A stretch of 31,465 nt of DNA from an uncultured Christensenella sp. (GCA_910586035.1 CAJUHT010000022.1:1-31465), one strand, 5' to 3'; counted from the stretch's first letter, positions 1 through 7,415 are shown. Notes: a model not told the origin generated them from the letters alone. Numbers and translations are program-made.

Positions 1-463
1 GCTTGACTTCCCTGCCGCAGTCGGGGCACTTGCCGTCTACAAGCTGGCTCTCCGTCCAGAAGCTTTCGCACGGGGTGCAGTACAGCCCCTCGTAGGAGGA
101 CTTGTAAATATCGCCCTTATCGTAAAACTTTTTAAACATATCGGCAACAACGCGCTTGTGCTCTTCGTCGGTGGTGCGTATAAATTTATCGTAGGATACG
201 TTCATTCCGTCCCAAATCGACTTTATTATTTGGGAAACGCCGTCTACGAAGTCGCGCGGGGTTACGCCCTTTTCCGCCGCTTTAAGCTCCACCTTCTGCC
301 CGTGCTCGTCCGTACCCGTCTGAAAAATAACGTTATAGCCCTGCATTCTCTTCAACCGCGCTATTGCGTCGCACAGGATAACCTCGTACGTGTTGCCTAT
401 GTGCGGCTTGCCCGAGGTGTAGGTGATTGCCGAAGTTATATAATAGTTTTTATCCTTTCCCAT
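1..463 (-). CDS. metG: Methionyl-tRNA synthetase, N-terminal part (cut by window edge)
   Basis: This gene charges tRNA-Met with methionine. The first 154 codons are visible and the rest lies beyond the left edge. The translation shows the class I HIGH-type motif as PHIGN at residues 20-24, the TDEHG segment near 51-55, and the four-cysteine zinc knuckle of MetRS (C129, C132, C146, C149). The start ATG at 463-461 is preceded by AAAGGGAT at a suitable distance. A promoter of the form TTTACT-17-TATATT lies just upstream, so metG is transcribed alone or leads a unit, divergently from spmA. The family assignment is secure. Whether the C-terminal tRNA-binding extension is present cannot be seen. 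Confidence 0.95.
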   Translation of the reverse strand, partial: MGKDKNYYITSAITYTSGKPHIGNTYEVILCDAIARLKRMQGYNVIFQTGTDEHGQKVELKAAEKGVTPRDFVDGVSQIIKSIWDGMNVSYDKFIRTTDEEHKRVVADMFKKFYDKGDIYKSSYEGLYCTPCESFWTESQLVDGKCPDCGREVK

Positions 464-494
464 ATATATCCCTTTTTGGTTTTATTCACCTAAA

Positions 495-523
495 AATATA
501 CCATATATGCCGTTAAAAGTAAA
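495..523 (-). promoter_or_regulatory. Vegetative promoter of metG
   Basis: TTTACT (523-518), a 17-base spacer and TATATT (500-495) on the minus strand predict a start near 488, giving a leader of about 25 bases that contains the metG ribosome-binding site. Confidence 0.6.
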
Positions 524-533
524 TTGATTTAAA

Positions 534-562
534 GAATATTACGGGGCGCGGACAAATATTAT
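534..562 (+). promoter_or_regulatory. Sigma-E-like promoter of spmA
   Basis: GAATATT (534-540) fits the sigma-E -35 consensus KMATATT exactly. Fourteen bases later AATATTAT (555-562) matches the CATAnnnT -10 pattern except for the first base. Sigma-E is the early mother-cell factor and is known to drive spmAB in Bacillus. The predicted start falls on or next to the spmA ATG at 569. Confidence 0.5.
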
Positions 563-568
563 TAGTCT

Positions 569-1159
569 ATGAACATAATTTTTACGGCGATATTTTTGCT
601 GTCGGCAATTACAATGTGCATAACCGCGCCGTCGGACTTTTTGCCCGCAATGCTTGACGGGGGGCTAAACGCCGCAAAGTGTTGCCTTACGCTTGCCGCC
701 ATTTACGTAGTATGGATGGGCATATCCGCCGTTGCCGAAGATTGCCGCATAACCGAAAAGGCGGCAAAGCTCCTTTCCCCGCTCTGCTCTAAACTCTTTA
801 AAACAAAAAACAAGGAAGCGCTTAAAGACGTAACGATGAACATAAGTTGCAACCTGTTGGGCATCGGCGGCGCGGCTACGCCGTACGGAGTTAAGGCTGT
901 TGAAGCGTTCGAGGGCGATGGCAATCACTTTGCGCAAAATCTGCTATTTATAATAAACGCCACTTCGATACAGCTTATTCCCACCACCGTTATAGCCCTG
1001 CGCGCGGCGGCGGGAAGCGCGGCGGCTTACGACATAACCCTGCCGTCGCTAATAGCAACCTTTGTATCCACGTTTACGGGGGCGGCGGCGTACATAATAA
1101 TAGACAAAATAAGAGCCAAAACAAAGCGCAGGGCAAGGCGGGCGAAATGCGGTACGTAA
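569..1159 (+). CDS. spmA: Spore maturation protein A (SpmA)
   Basis: This is an integral membrane protein required in Bacillus and Clostridium for full dehydration of the spore core and hence heat resistance. The 196-aa product begins with a hydrophobic helix, carries the nucleoside-recognition 'Gate' fold, and contains the typical NLLGIGGAATPYG segment at about residues 95-107. Further membrane segments run to a basic C-terminal tail. It overlaps spmB by 13 bases, the usual translationally coupled spmA-spmB arrangement. No ribosome-binding site is visible before the ATG; the nearest G-rich stretch is about 20 bases away. A sigma-E-like promoter ends seven bases upstream, so the message may be leaderless. 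Confidence 0.9.
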   Translation: MNIIFTAIFLLSAITMCITAPSDFLPAMLDGGLNAAKCCLTLAAIYVVWMGISAVAEDCRITEKAAKLLSPLCSKLFKTKNKEALKDVTMNISCNLLGIGGAATPYGVKAVEAFEGDGNHFAQNLLFIINATSIQLIPTTVIALRAAAGSAAAYDITLPSLIATFVSTFTGAAAYIIIDKIRAKTKRRARRAKCGT

Positions 1160-1650
1160 TACCCGTTCTTTTCATATTAGTGCTTATCTGCGCCGCATTC
1201 AAGCGGGTAAACGTATTTTCGTCGTTTTCCCGAGGGGCGGGCGAAGCGGTTAAATTCGTATTCAACTTAATTCCGCTTTTAGCCTGCACCTTTATTATGT
1301 GCGAGCTGTTCGAAAGGTCGCACCTTTCCGACGCAATGTCAAACGCGCTCGCGCCCGTGTTCAACACGCTCGGCGTACCCGCGGAGCTTTCCAAACTCAT
1401 TTTAATTAAACCCTTTTCGGGGAGCGGCTCGCTTGCCTACCTTACGAACATAATAACCGAGCACGGCGCCGACAGCTATATAGGCAGATGCGCGTGCGTG
1501 CTGTACGGTTCGAGCGAAACGGTGTTCTATATTTCGGTTGTCTATTTTGCGAAATGCAAGGTTCAGCGCCGCCCTTTGCCGATAATTATTATTTTGTGCG
1601 CAACTCTCATTTCCACAATAGTTGCCTGCCTTTTGTGCAGAGTTATGTAG
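1147..1650 (+). CDS. spmB: Spore maturation protein B (SpmB)
   Basis: SpmB is the partner of SpmA in spore core dehydration. The 167-aa product is a Gate-domain membrane protein with the family's characteristic middle segments: LIKPFSGSGSLAYL near residues 90-103 and LYGSSETVFYI near 121-131. The start lies inside the end of spmA in another frame, with a weak AAGGCGGG ahead of it, so translation is probably coupled. It ends in TAG, which shows that TAG is a normal stop in this genome. No obvious terminator follows immediately; the first good one in this direction is about 210 bases downstream. Confidence 0.9.
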   Translation: MRYVIPVLFILVLICAAFKRVNVFSSFSRGAGEAVKFVFNLIPLLACTFIMCELFERSHLSDAMSNALAPVFNTLGVPAELSKLILIKPFSGSGSLAYLTNIITEHGADSYIGRCACVLYGSSETVFYISVVYFAKCKVQRRPLPIIIILCATLISTIVACLLCRVM

Positions 1651-1765
1651 TTTTTGCGCCCCTGTTCGTCATAATCAAACAAAAAACTTCAAAAATGAAA
1701 AATTTTATCACTAATTGTTGTTATATAATAAAATTGCCGCAAGGTAAAAAATTTGAAAAATAAAA

Positions 1766-1793
1766 TTTACTTTTCCATTTAGCTATGTATAAT
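1766..1793 (+). promoter_or_regulatory. Promoter of the candidate small RNA
   Basis: TTTACT (1766-1771), 16 bases, then a perfect TATAAT (1788-1793). The predicted start is about 1800. No open reading frame with a ribosome-binding site follows before the terminator. Confidence 0.5.
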
Positions 1794-1799
1794 AGTATG

Positions 1800-1897
1800 T
1801 GTTGACGAACAAAAACGTCATACAAACTTGTTCATTCATTTTCCCCCTTATCATACGGGAGCGGCGTTAGCTTAGGGTTAGCGCCGCTTCTGTTTTT
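1800..1897 (+). ncRNA. Candidate intergenic small RNA, ~98 nt
   Basis: A transcript bounded by a promoter and an intrinsic terminator lies between two convergent genes and encodes no plausible protein. Its 5' end can form a small H-type pseudoknot: TGACG (1803-1807) pairs with CGTCA (1816-1820), and the loop bases AACAA (1808-1812) pair with TTGTT (1828-1832). The middle is a pyrimidine-rich single strand with CCCCC near 1844-1848. The 3' end is a 10-bp terminator stem followed by a U-run. I do not recognise a known RNA family. Existence and structure are inferred from signals only. Confidence 0.4.
1860..1896 (+). terminator. Intrinsic terminator of the candidate small RNA
   Basis: AGCGGCGTTA (1860-1869) pairs with TAGCGCCGCT (1879-1888), including one G-U pair, around a nine-base loop. 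TCTGTTTTT follows. Confidence 0.7.
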
Positions 1898-1929
1898 AAA
1901 TATAATTCTGTTTTTATATCTAAACGATA

Positions 1930-1959
1930 AAATAGCGGGCGCAGTAAAACTGCGCCCGC
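1930..1959 (-). terminator. Terminator of the ispE-desulfurase operon
   Basis: An 11-bp perfect G+C-rich stem (1935-1945 with 1949-1959, three-base loop) lies 14 bases past the desulfurase stop. In the minus direction it is followed by TATTTTAT, a modest U-tract. Confidence 0.7.
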
Positions 1960-1972
1960 AAACGTTTATATT

Positions 1973-3109
1973 TCAATATTTTTGCGCCCGTATCCTTTCA
2001 ACCGCCTCTTTAATCTTTACGGTTACGTAATCTACTTCCTGCAAGGTGTTGCCCCTGCCGAAGGTAAACCGCACGGCGCTCTTTACCCGCCCTTCGTCAA
2101 GCCCCATAGAGGTAAGCACGCGCGAGGGCGTTACCGCGCCCGACGAACAGGCGGAACCCGTGGAAACGGCTATACCCGCCAAGTCCAAAGCAAAGAGGAT
2201 TTGCTCGCCGTCGCACCCGTCAAAGGAAATATTGGCGTTGGATGGCAGTCTGTTTTGCAAATCGCCGTTTACGCGCGTTCCCTCAATTTCCGCAAGCACA
2301 CGCTTTACGAACAAATCTCTAAGTCTGCGGATATTTTCGTTGTTGCTCTGCGCTTCACGTTCTGCTATTTCCAGGGCGCGCGCGCAACCAACAGCGCCCG
2401 CAACGTAAGTAGTGCCGCCGCGCAATCCCCGCTCCTGCTCGCCGCCGGAAATCAACCGCTCGAAACGGCAATTGCCCCGCACATATAGCCCGCCGAAGCC
2501 CTTAGGACCGTAAAATTTGTGGGCGGAAAATCCTATTCCGTCCGCGGGGAAAAGCCCGAACGGAAGCACCCCCGCCGTCTGCACGCAGTCGCAGTAAAGA
2601 AAGACTTTTCTCTCCCTGCACGCCGCGTAAATATCTTTAATTGGCTGTATCGTTCCCACCTCGTTGTTTGCCGCCATAACGCCGACAAATACCGTATCGG
2701 GGCGAATTGCGCCCGCAACGCTCTCCGCGCTTACGATGCCGTTTTCTGCGGGATTTACAAGCGTTATCTCGTAGCCGTACTCCCGCATATCGTTCGCCGC
2801 GGAAATTAGCGCGGGGTGCTCCAACGCAGAAAGCACAACGTGCCTGCCGCGCCCCCTTAAAGCCGCGCACACGCCCTTTAACGCCGTGTTACCCGCCTCC
2901 GTTCCGCCCGAGGTAAAATACAGTTCGGAAGGAGAAACGCCCATAATGCCCGCAATTTTATCCCTCGCCACGGTAACGGCGTTAGCCGCCCTTCTGCCGT
3001 AAGAGTGCTGGCTGGAAGCGTTGCCGTAAATTTCGGTAAGATAGGGCGTCATAGCCTGCAACACGCGCCCGTCCAAAGGCGTGGTTGCGGCGTGGTCTAA
3101 ATAAACCAT
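1973..3109 (-). CDS. nifS: Cysteine desulfurase, NifS/IscS type
   Basis: This PLP enzyme removes sulfur from cysteine to supply Fe-S cluster assembly or tRNA thiolation. At 378 aa it has normal length. It shows the opening VYLDHAATT, H98 in the LEHPA segment, D174, the PLP lysine K198 in FSAHKFYGPKG, and the sulfur-accepting C321 in STGSACSSG. It is the last gene of an operon: its ATG overlaps the stop of the upstream membrane protein by one base (TAATG). No iscU or thiI follows, so the sulfur acceptor in this organism is not shown by context. The exact subtype (NifS or IscS) is uncertain. Confidence 0.93.
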   Translation of the reverse strand: MVYLDHAATTPLDGRVLQAMTPYLTEIYGNASSQHSYGRRAANAVTVARDKIAGIMGVSPSELYFTSGGTEAGNTALKGVCAALRGRGRHVVLSALEHPALISAANDMREYGYEITLVNPAENGIVSAESVAGAIRPDTVFVGVMAANNEVGTIQPIKDIYAACRERKVFLYCDCVQTAGVLPFGLFPADGIGFSAHKFYGPKGFGGLYVRGNCRFERLISGGEQERGLRGGTTYVAGAVGCARALEIAEREAQSNNENIRRLRDLFVKRVLAEIEGTRVNGDLQNRLPSNANISFDGCDGEQILFALDLAGIAVSTGSACSSGAVTPSRVLTSMGLDEGRVKSAVRFTFGRGNTLQEVDYVTVKIKEAVERIRAQKY

Positions 3110-4020
3110 TATTCGCCTTTGAGCGCGGAATATACCGCGATGAACGCTTTAAGCTTTTCCTGTTCCTTCAATAAATCGCGCCCCAATTGCGTTGCCGTAT
3201 TGCGCTTGTTGAGCTTAACTCTGCGGCAGGTGATATTGAGGTAGCGCGCCGCAAACGCAAGGGCGAGCAACGCAACGAGCGACAGTCCGCCGAACACGCA
3301 GGTGAGTATTAAATACTTGCCCGTGGAAACGGTGTATATAATCGTGGCAAAATAGGACGACAGCGCAACCAAGCCGACAAGCAGCACGGCGAGCGAAGCA
3401 AACACTATAAGCGCGATTTTTCTGTCGTCTTTAAACTTAACGGCGCGCTCGGCTTTTTTGCGCTCGTTCTCCTCGTTCATAGAAGAAACTTGCGCGCGCA
3501 ACTGTGCAATGTTCTGTTCGAGGGAGGGCGCCGCCTTTTCGCAAAGCTCCTTTTTCCTCTCCTCCGAAGCGTACCGTTTAATATCCTCCGCGCACTCGGC
3601 GGCGGGAATAATCTGCGAATAGTCGGTAAACGCGCGGGTATAAGCCGTTAGCCTGAGCGCGTAAATTTCGCCGTTTTCCGCGTCAAGCTCCTCCGCCGCT
3701 TCAAGCTCTTCGAGGGCGGTGGAATACCTGTACAGCGCGCACTCGCCCGAAGCCTTTTTCAAATGCTCCTCGGCTTTCGCCCTGCGTTCCGCGCGCTCCC
3801 TCTCCTCCCGCTCGCGCTTGGCGGCAAGCTGTTCGGGGGTCATAACCGCCTCTTCTTCGTTGTCCTCGCTTATTTCCTCAACCTCGAAAAGCACTTCCTG
3901 AACGACTTCTTCAACGGGCTCCACACCCTCGTCAACAACAAGTTCCTCTTCGCCGTCGGCGTTGATTTTAATGCGGTACTTTTTGTCCTTGTCCGCGTCA
4001 ATCAATCTCTCTTCCGCCAT
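3109..4020 (-). CDS. Uncharacterised membrane protein with acidic N-terminus and helical linker
   Basis: I do not recognise a named family. The 303-aa product has an acidic, probably disordered N-terminus (residues 1-60), then a charged helix rich in Glu, Arg and Lys (61-90) and a short repeat-like helical stretch resembling one or two TPR units (about 90-150). A second charged helix (165-200) leads to two transmembrane helices (about 201-228 and 235-260) and a basic helical C-terminus. The bulk therefore probably faces the cytoplasm. Its start overlaps the end of ispE by 23 bases and is preceded by a perfect AAGGAGG. Its stop overlaps the desulfurase start, so it is tightly co-expressed with both. 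Confidence 0.75.
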   Translation of the reverse strand: MAEERLIDADKDKKYRIKINADGEEELVVDEGVEPVEEVVQEVLFEVEEISEDNEEEAVMTPEQLAAKREREERERAERRAKAEEHLKKASGECALYRYSTALEELEAAEELDAENGEIYALRLTAYTRAFTDYSQIIPAAECAEDIKRYASEERKKELCEKAAPSLEQNIAQLRAQVSSMNEENERKKAERAVKFKDDRKIALIVFASLAVLLVGLVALSSYFATIIYTVSTGKYLILTCVFGGLSLVALLALAFAARYLNITCRRVKLNKRNTATQLGRDLLKEQEKLKAFIAVYSALKGE

Positions 4021-4888
4021 TTCCGTCCTCCTTGGTCGGTATTACAGTCTTTGTCAAAATAAATGTATTTTTACCGCGGTACCTGCTCTTTGCGTACCGC
4101 GCGAACTGGTCGTTTTCAAACAGAGCGTAAACACCGCTTCCCGAGCCCGTCATATTCACCCCCAGCGGGGCAAACTCTTCAAGCTCGCCTATGCACTCGC
4201 CAACGCCTGCGTTCAGCCTTTTAGCCGCGGCGGTCAAACCGTTGGAAAGGCTTTTGCCAAGCGCCGCCGCGTCGCCCCTTTGCAACGCCTCCGCCGCCTG
4301 CGCGCTTGTCCTAACGCCGCCGCCAATACTGTCGCTGAGCGCGTAACACTGCGCGGTTGAAACGCCGCCCGACGGCAAAAGCAGACCGATATTCGCCTTA
4401 AACGCGCGGCTTTCTAACCTTTCAACCCTTTCCCCGCGCCCCGAAATGCGGGCGAACCCGCCCGTAAGCATATAGCCGCAGTCGCTTCCTATGCCGTCGG
4501 CAATCGCCTTTACGGCGGCAAAATCGTCGACAGCGTACAGCTTTTTCATAGCGTTTAAAACGCCCGCGACGTCTGCGGACGAACCGCCCAGCCCCGCGCC
4601 CACGGGAATATTTTTGTATATGGTTATATCCGCGCCATCCGTATTAAAAACCGCAACAAACCTTTCAGCCGCCTTTGCCGCATTGTTTTCTTCGTACGGA
4701 ATACTCTCGCTTCCGCAACCGTGCATAGCAACCGTAACAAGCTTGTCCCTGCGCCTTTTAGCAATTATTAAATCGTATAAATCAATGCTTGCAACCACGC
4801 TGTCGAGCATATGATAACCGCCCTGCACGCCCAAAATATCCAGCGTGAGATTGATTTTTGCGTATGACTTGACCCGCGCGTAATTCAT
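3998..4888 (-). CDS. ispE: 4-diphosphocytidyl-2-C-methyl-D-erythritol kinase (IspE)
   Basis: IspE phosphorylates CDP-methylerythritol using ATP, a step of the MEP route to isoprenoids. The 296-aa product is a GHMP kinase with YAKINLTL at the N-terminus (K11 is the family's catalytic-site lysine), the ATP-binding PVGAGLGGSSAD loop at about 95-106, D136 in GSDCGY, and the C-terminal MTGSGSG motif at 246-252. The ATG at 4888 is chosen because homologues begin only a few residues before YAKINL; a longer in-frame start at 4984 would run through a promoter and terminator. A TTGAAA-17-TATAAT promoter places the transcript start on this ATG, and no ribosome-binding site is visible. It heads the operon with the membrane protein and desulfurase. 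Confidence 0.93.
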   Translation of the reverse strand: MNYARVKSYAKINLTLDILGVQGGYHMLDSVVASIDLYDLIIAKRRRDKLVTVAMHGCGSESIPYEENNAAKAAERFVAVFNTDGADITIYKNIPVGAGLGGSSADVAGVLNAMKKLYAVDDFAAVKAIADGIGSDCGYMLTGGFARISGRGERVERLESRAFKANIGLLLPSGGVSTAQCYALSDSIGGGVRTSAQAAEALQRGDAAALGKSLSNGLTAAAKRLNAGVGECIGELEEFAPLGVNMTGSGSGVYALFENDQFARYAKSRYRGKNTFILTKTVIPTKEDGNGGREID

Positions 4889-4894
4889 AATACG

Positions 4895-4923
4895 ATTATA
4901 GCATAACGCCGCGCCGTTTTCAA
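4895..4923 (-). promoter_or_regulatory. Vegetative promoter of the ispE operon (start coincides with ATG)
   Basis: TTGAAA (4923-4918), exactly 17 bases, and TATAAT (4900-4895). The usual distance from the -10 box puts +1 at about 4888, the A of the ispE start codon. Confidence 0.7.
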
Positions 4924-4939
4924 TAATAAATAGCAACAA

Positions 4940-4976
4940 AAAATTTGCGCGCGGCGGTTTTTTTACCGCCGCGCGC
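4940..4976 (-). terminator. Terminator of sipL
   Basis: A perfect 12-bp G+C stem (4947-4958 with 4965-4976) with a six-base loop begins 22 bases past the sipL stop. In the minus direction it is followed by AAATTTTTTG. It separates sipL from the ispE promoter. Confidence 0.8.
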
Positions 4977-4998
4977 CCATACATTTAACCCGTTTGCC

Positions 4999-6489
4999 TT
5001 ATTGCGCCTTTTTGCCCCTGTAAACGAGTATTCTTTCCTTGCCCGTCAGGGGGAATTCCAGCTCCGCATTGCAAGCCTTAACCTCTTCGGGCGACTTTTT
5101 AAGCTTTTTGGCTATATCCCACAGCCCGTCGCCCGCCGCAGGCAGGAACACGGACACCGCGCAGTCGTTTACTTCAACCTCTTCGCCTTCCTCCATAGCC
5201 GTTATGTAGTTTACGCTCTTTTCGTCGCAGACGGTCGCGCAAATCTTCAATGTGGCTTCGGCTTCCGCCTCTCCCTCGGCTTTAAGGCGCACGCTCACGC
5301 CGCAAACCGCCACGTCCTCGAACACTCTCTGCCCCTGCTCCGCAACGCCGCTTAGCGCGACGGTAAAGGGCAGATTTACGTCCGTACTCTTAATTTCGCC
5401 GTTCTGCTCGTAAATGAGCACGGTATTCACCGCGCCCTCGACGCAGCCGCTCTGCTCGTTGAAAGCGCACTCCGCGCGGGGCAAAGCCGCCGCAAGGAAT
5501 TTACAGTCGTAAGTAAGCTTGCTCTTGGTTGCGGCAAGCCCGCTTACGCGTTCGGAATACACTTTAACGTCTACGCAACGGGGGAGCAATTCTTCCGAGC
5601 GGGTAACGACCACCTCGTTGGTATCGGAAAACGCGTCTACCGCCACCTCCGCGGAGTGTTCGTCGGCAAACCAGCCGCTAAGGCTTAAATTGCACACAAA
5701 ATTTATCTGGCACTTGCCCCTGTCCTCGTTTACGTTTGCCGTAACGTTCAAATCGCAAATTTCAGCCCGCGCCGCCGCTCTTCTGCCCGCCGACGCGTCA
5801 TCGCAGGGAATAACGCATTTAAACGGTATAATTCTTTCAAGACATATGGGGCTCTGCTGGCGCATAGCAAACAGCGACAGGTAAATTTCACCGCCGGCTT
5901 CCACCTCGCCCGTGCCGCACACGCAGGACAGCACCACGGCTTTCGCGCAGGGAATAAGCACGTCGACTACGCTGTCGGCGTCGAAATCGTCCTCCACCTC
6001 GCTCTCGCCGGAGAAACATACCGCGGAGGCAAGACTGACGCTCTCCGTCCTTACGTACGCGCCCTCCGCGCCGCTTATATAGGAGCGCTCGGCTCTGGCG
6101 TACACGTTTATATCCGCGGAAATGATTGCGGCGATTACAAAGGAAGAGCCCTCCCTCTTGACCGTAGTTTTATCGCAGGTGAGCGTGCAAACGCCGCTTT
6201 GGGCGGGCGCAAGCGTGTCGTCGTCGGCAAAGTGCGAAAACTCCGCGCCCTTCTGCATACGGCACAGTTTGCCCTCCTCGTCGCAATATACTATGGTTAA
6301 AACGAGCTTGCCGCTGTAATTGACCCTGCCCGATGAAACCTCGCACGAAACCGCCGATACCTGCGGGTACACGGCGATAACTTCGGTTATCTCGCTCGAC
6401 TGCGGAAAACGGCACTCGACAACGCTCTGGCTTTTAATCTGCGCGGAAAGCTTATTCAAGCCCTCTTGGTTCTGCAATGGTTTCAACAT
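4999..6489 (-). CDS. sipL: SipL-like spore coat morphogenetic protein (SPOCS + LysM)
   Basis: The 496-aa product contains repeated beta-rich DUF3794/SPOCS segments (roughly residues 25-130, 165-270 and 310-420) and a C-terminal LysM module (about 448-496, with GDGLWDIAKKL and the closing ILVYRG). This is the architecture of Clostridioides difficile SipL, which binds SpoIVA at the forespore surface and anchors the coat; it is the functional counterpart of Bacillus SpoVID. The ATG at 6489 has AGGAGC eight bases upstream. A sigma-E-like promoter overlaps the end of veg. Placement between veg and ispE resembles the clostridial order. SpoIVA itself is not in the window. The domain call is firm; SipL function is by architecture. 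Confidence 0.8.
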   Translation of the reverse strand: MLKPLQNQEGLNKLSAQIKSQSVVECRFPQSSEITEVIAVYPQVSAVSCEVSSGRVNYSGKLVLTIVYCDEEGKLCRMQKGAEFSHFADDDTLAPAQSGVCTLTCDKTTVKREGSSFVIAAIISADINVYARAERSYISGAEGAYVRTESVSLASAVCFSGESEVEDDFDADSVVDVLIPCAKAVVLSCVCGTGEVEAGGEIYLSLFAMRQQSPICLERIIPFKCVIPCDDASAGRRAAARAEICDLNVTANVNEDRGKCQINFVCNLSLSGWFADEHSAEVAVDAFSDTNEVVVTRSEELLPRCVDVKVYSERVSGLAATKSKLTYDCKFLAAALPRAECAFNEQSGCVEGAVNTVLIYEQNGEIKSTDVNLPFTVALSGVAEQGQRVFEDVAVCGVSVRLKAEGEAEAEATLKICATVCDEKSVNYITAMEEGEEVEVNDCAVSVFLPAAGDGLWDIAKKLKKSPEEVKACNAELEFPLTGKERILVYRGKKAQ

Positions 6490-6516
6490 ATCATAGCTCC
6501 TTTTTGTTTACAAAGT

Positions 6517-6545
6517 ATAATATGTTGCCGCAAAATCATTTATGC
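6517..6545 (-). promoter_or_regulatory. Sigma-E-like promoter of sipL
   Basis: GCATAAA (6545-6539), 14 bases, then CATATTAT (6524-6517). The -10 matches CATAnnnT fully; the -35 matches KMATATT in five of seven positions. The spacing equals that in front of spmA. The predicted start near 6510 leaves a 20-base leader with AGGAGC. Confidence 0.5.
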
Positions 6546-6791
6546 CCGTTTTTCAGCCAAAGTTATAAATACCTTGCCGCACAGTATTTCCGAATAGGAA
6601 TACGCCGTTTTGCCCAAAAAATTTTTATCGCAGGGCTCCACCGTAAATATGGAGGAATATATGCCCGACAGCGTTGCGGGAAAGGTTACAAATTTGTTTC
6701 TGCCGAGATTGAGTTTTACCGTAACCGCCTTTTTGTAGCAGTCCTGTATGTTGCGCTTAATGGTGCTAATAGTAATTTCCGGTTTAATCAT
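6540..6791 (-). CDS. veg: Veg family protein
   Basis: The 83-aa product matches the small Veg family (DUF1021): an N-terminal ISTIKRNI helix, the basic beta-strand VTVKLNLGRNK, the central GIYSSIFTVE, and the closing YSYSEILCGKVFITL. In Bacillus subtilis veg is very strongly transcribed, and the protein has been linked to biofilm matrix control, though its molecular role is unclear. It lies upstream of sipL and ispE as in other Firmicutes. The ribosome-binding site is weak (GGGAA about ten bases before the ATG), and I could not settle on a promoter; TAAAAT near 6824 is a possible -10. Confidence 0.85.
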   Translation of the reverse strand: MIKPEITISTIKRNIQDCYKKAVTVKLNLGRNKFVTFPATLSGIYSSIFTVEPCDKNFLGKTAYSYSEILCGKVFITLAEKRA

Positions 6792-6870
6792 ACTATTGTT
6801 TTTCCCAAAAATTACTAATTTTATTCACTGTTGGCAGCCGCGCAGGCAACCCGCGCAAGGTTTAAGGCAT

Positions 6871-6897
6871 TAAAAAAGGGAGGCATTAACCTCCCTT
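6871..6897 (-). terminator. Terminator of the acidic zinc-ribbon gene
   Basis: AAGGGAGG (6876-6883) and CCTCCCTT (6890-6897) form a perfect 8-bp stem with a six-base loop. In the minus direction it is followed by further U residues. It lies 17 bases past the stop. Confidence 0.8.
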
Positions 6898-6913
6898 GAA
6901 AAAATTTTTTCAA

Positions 6914-7399
6914 TCAGAATAAATCGTCGTCGTCATCGTCCTCGTCGTCTTCTTCGTCGTCCTCTATATCATCGAGCGATTCCAAATCGTCGTCGAAGAA
7001 ATCGTCCTCTTCCTCGCCGTACTCTTCTTCCTCTTCGCCAACCTCATCGAGCTCCTCCGCAAGCTCTTCCTCGTCCAGCGAAAGGTCCTCGGTATCGTCG
7101 TTGAGGTAACTCTTCCATTCCTCGTCCTGCTCGTCGTCGTCAGCCATTTCGTCCTCGTATTCCGACTGTTTTTTGCACGCTTCGCACATCGTTTCGCCAA
7201 AGCGCATATTATTTACGCCGCATACGGGGCACAGCTCCGCCGCTTCGCTTTCGAGCTCGGCTTCCAGCTCCTCGTCCTCCAAATCGGCAAATTGCAACCT
7301 GCTACCCTTCATTTCGGCTACGCACACGTCGCAATAGTCCTGCTTGCCTTCGATTATAAAGTTGAGTTCGCACCTCGGACATTTAATATATTTCGCCAT
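6914..7399 (-). CDS. Zinc-ribbon protein with a long acidic tail
   Basis: The function is unknown. The 161-aa product starts with a CxxC pair at C7/C10 and a second at C23/C26, then a short acidic linker and a further set at C57/C60 and C72/C75, which suggests two small zinc ribbons. From residue 80 to the end it is almost entirely Asp and Glu, finishing in a run of Asp before LF. Such tails occur on RNA-polymerase delta subunits and nucleic-acid mimics, but here the N-terminus is a zinc ribbon and not the HARE fold of RpoE. The ATG at 7399 is preferred over one six codons upstream because AAGGGGAT precedes it. It has its own promoter, leader hairpin and terminator. Confidence 0.75.
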   Translation of the reverse strand: MAKYIKCPRCELNFIIEGKQDYCDVCVAEMKGSRLQFADLEDEELEAELESEAAELCPVCGVNNMRFGETMCEACKKQSEYEDEMADDDEQDEEWKSYLNDDTEDLSLDEEELAEELDEVGEEEEEYGEEEDDFFDDDLESLDDIEDDEEDDEDDDDDDLF

Positions 7400-7415
7400 A
7401 ATAAAATCCCCTTGC

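Larger units (their letters stand above)
1651..1972. other. Gene-free convergent gap between spmB and the desulfurase gene
   Basis: No convincing protein gene is present in these 322 bases. The stretch is A+T-rich and contains, on the plus strand, a promoter-like pair (1766-1793), a foldable segment and a terminator (1860-1896). On the minus strand it contains the terminator of the ispE operon (1935-1959). Confidence 0.7.

Noticed and set aside
4889..4984. Longer ispE with 32 extra N-terminal residues
   Set aside because: The extension would cross the ispE promoter and the sipL terminator, and no IspE needs it.
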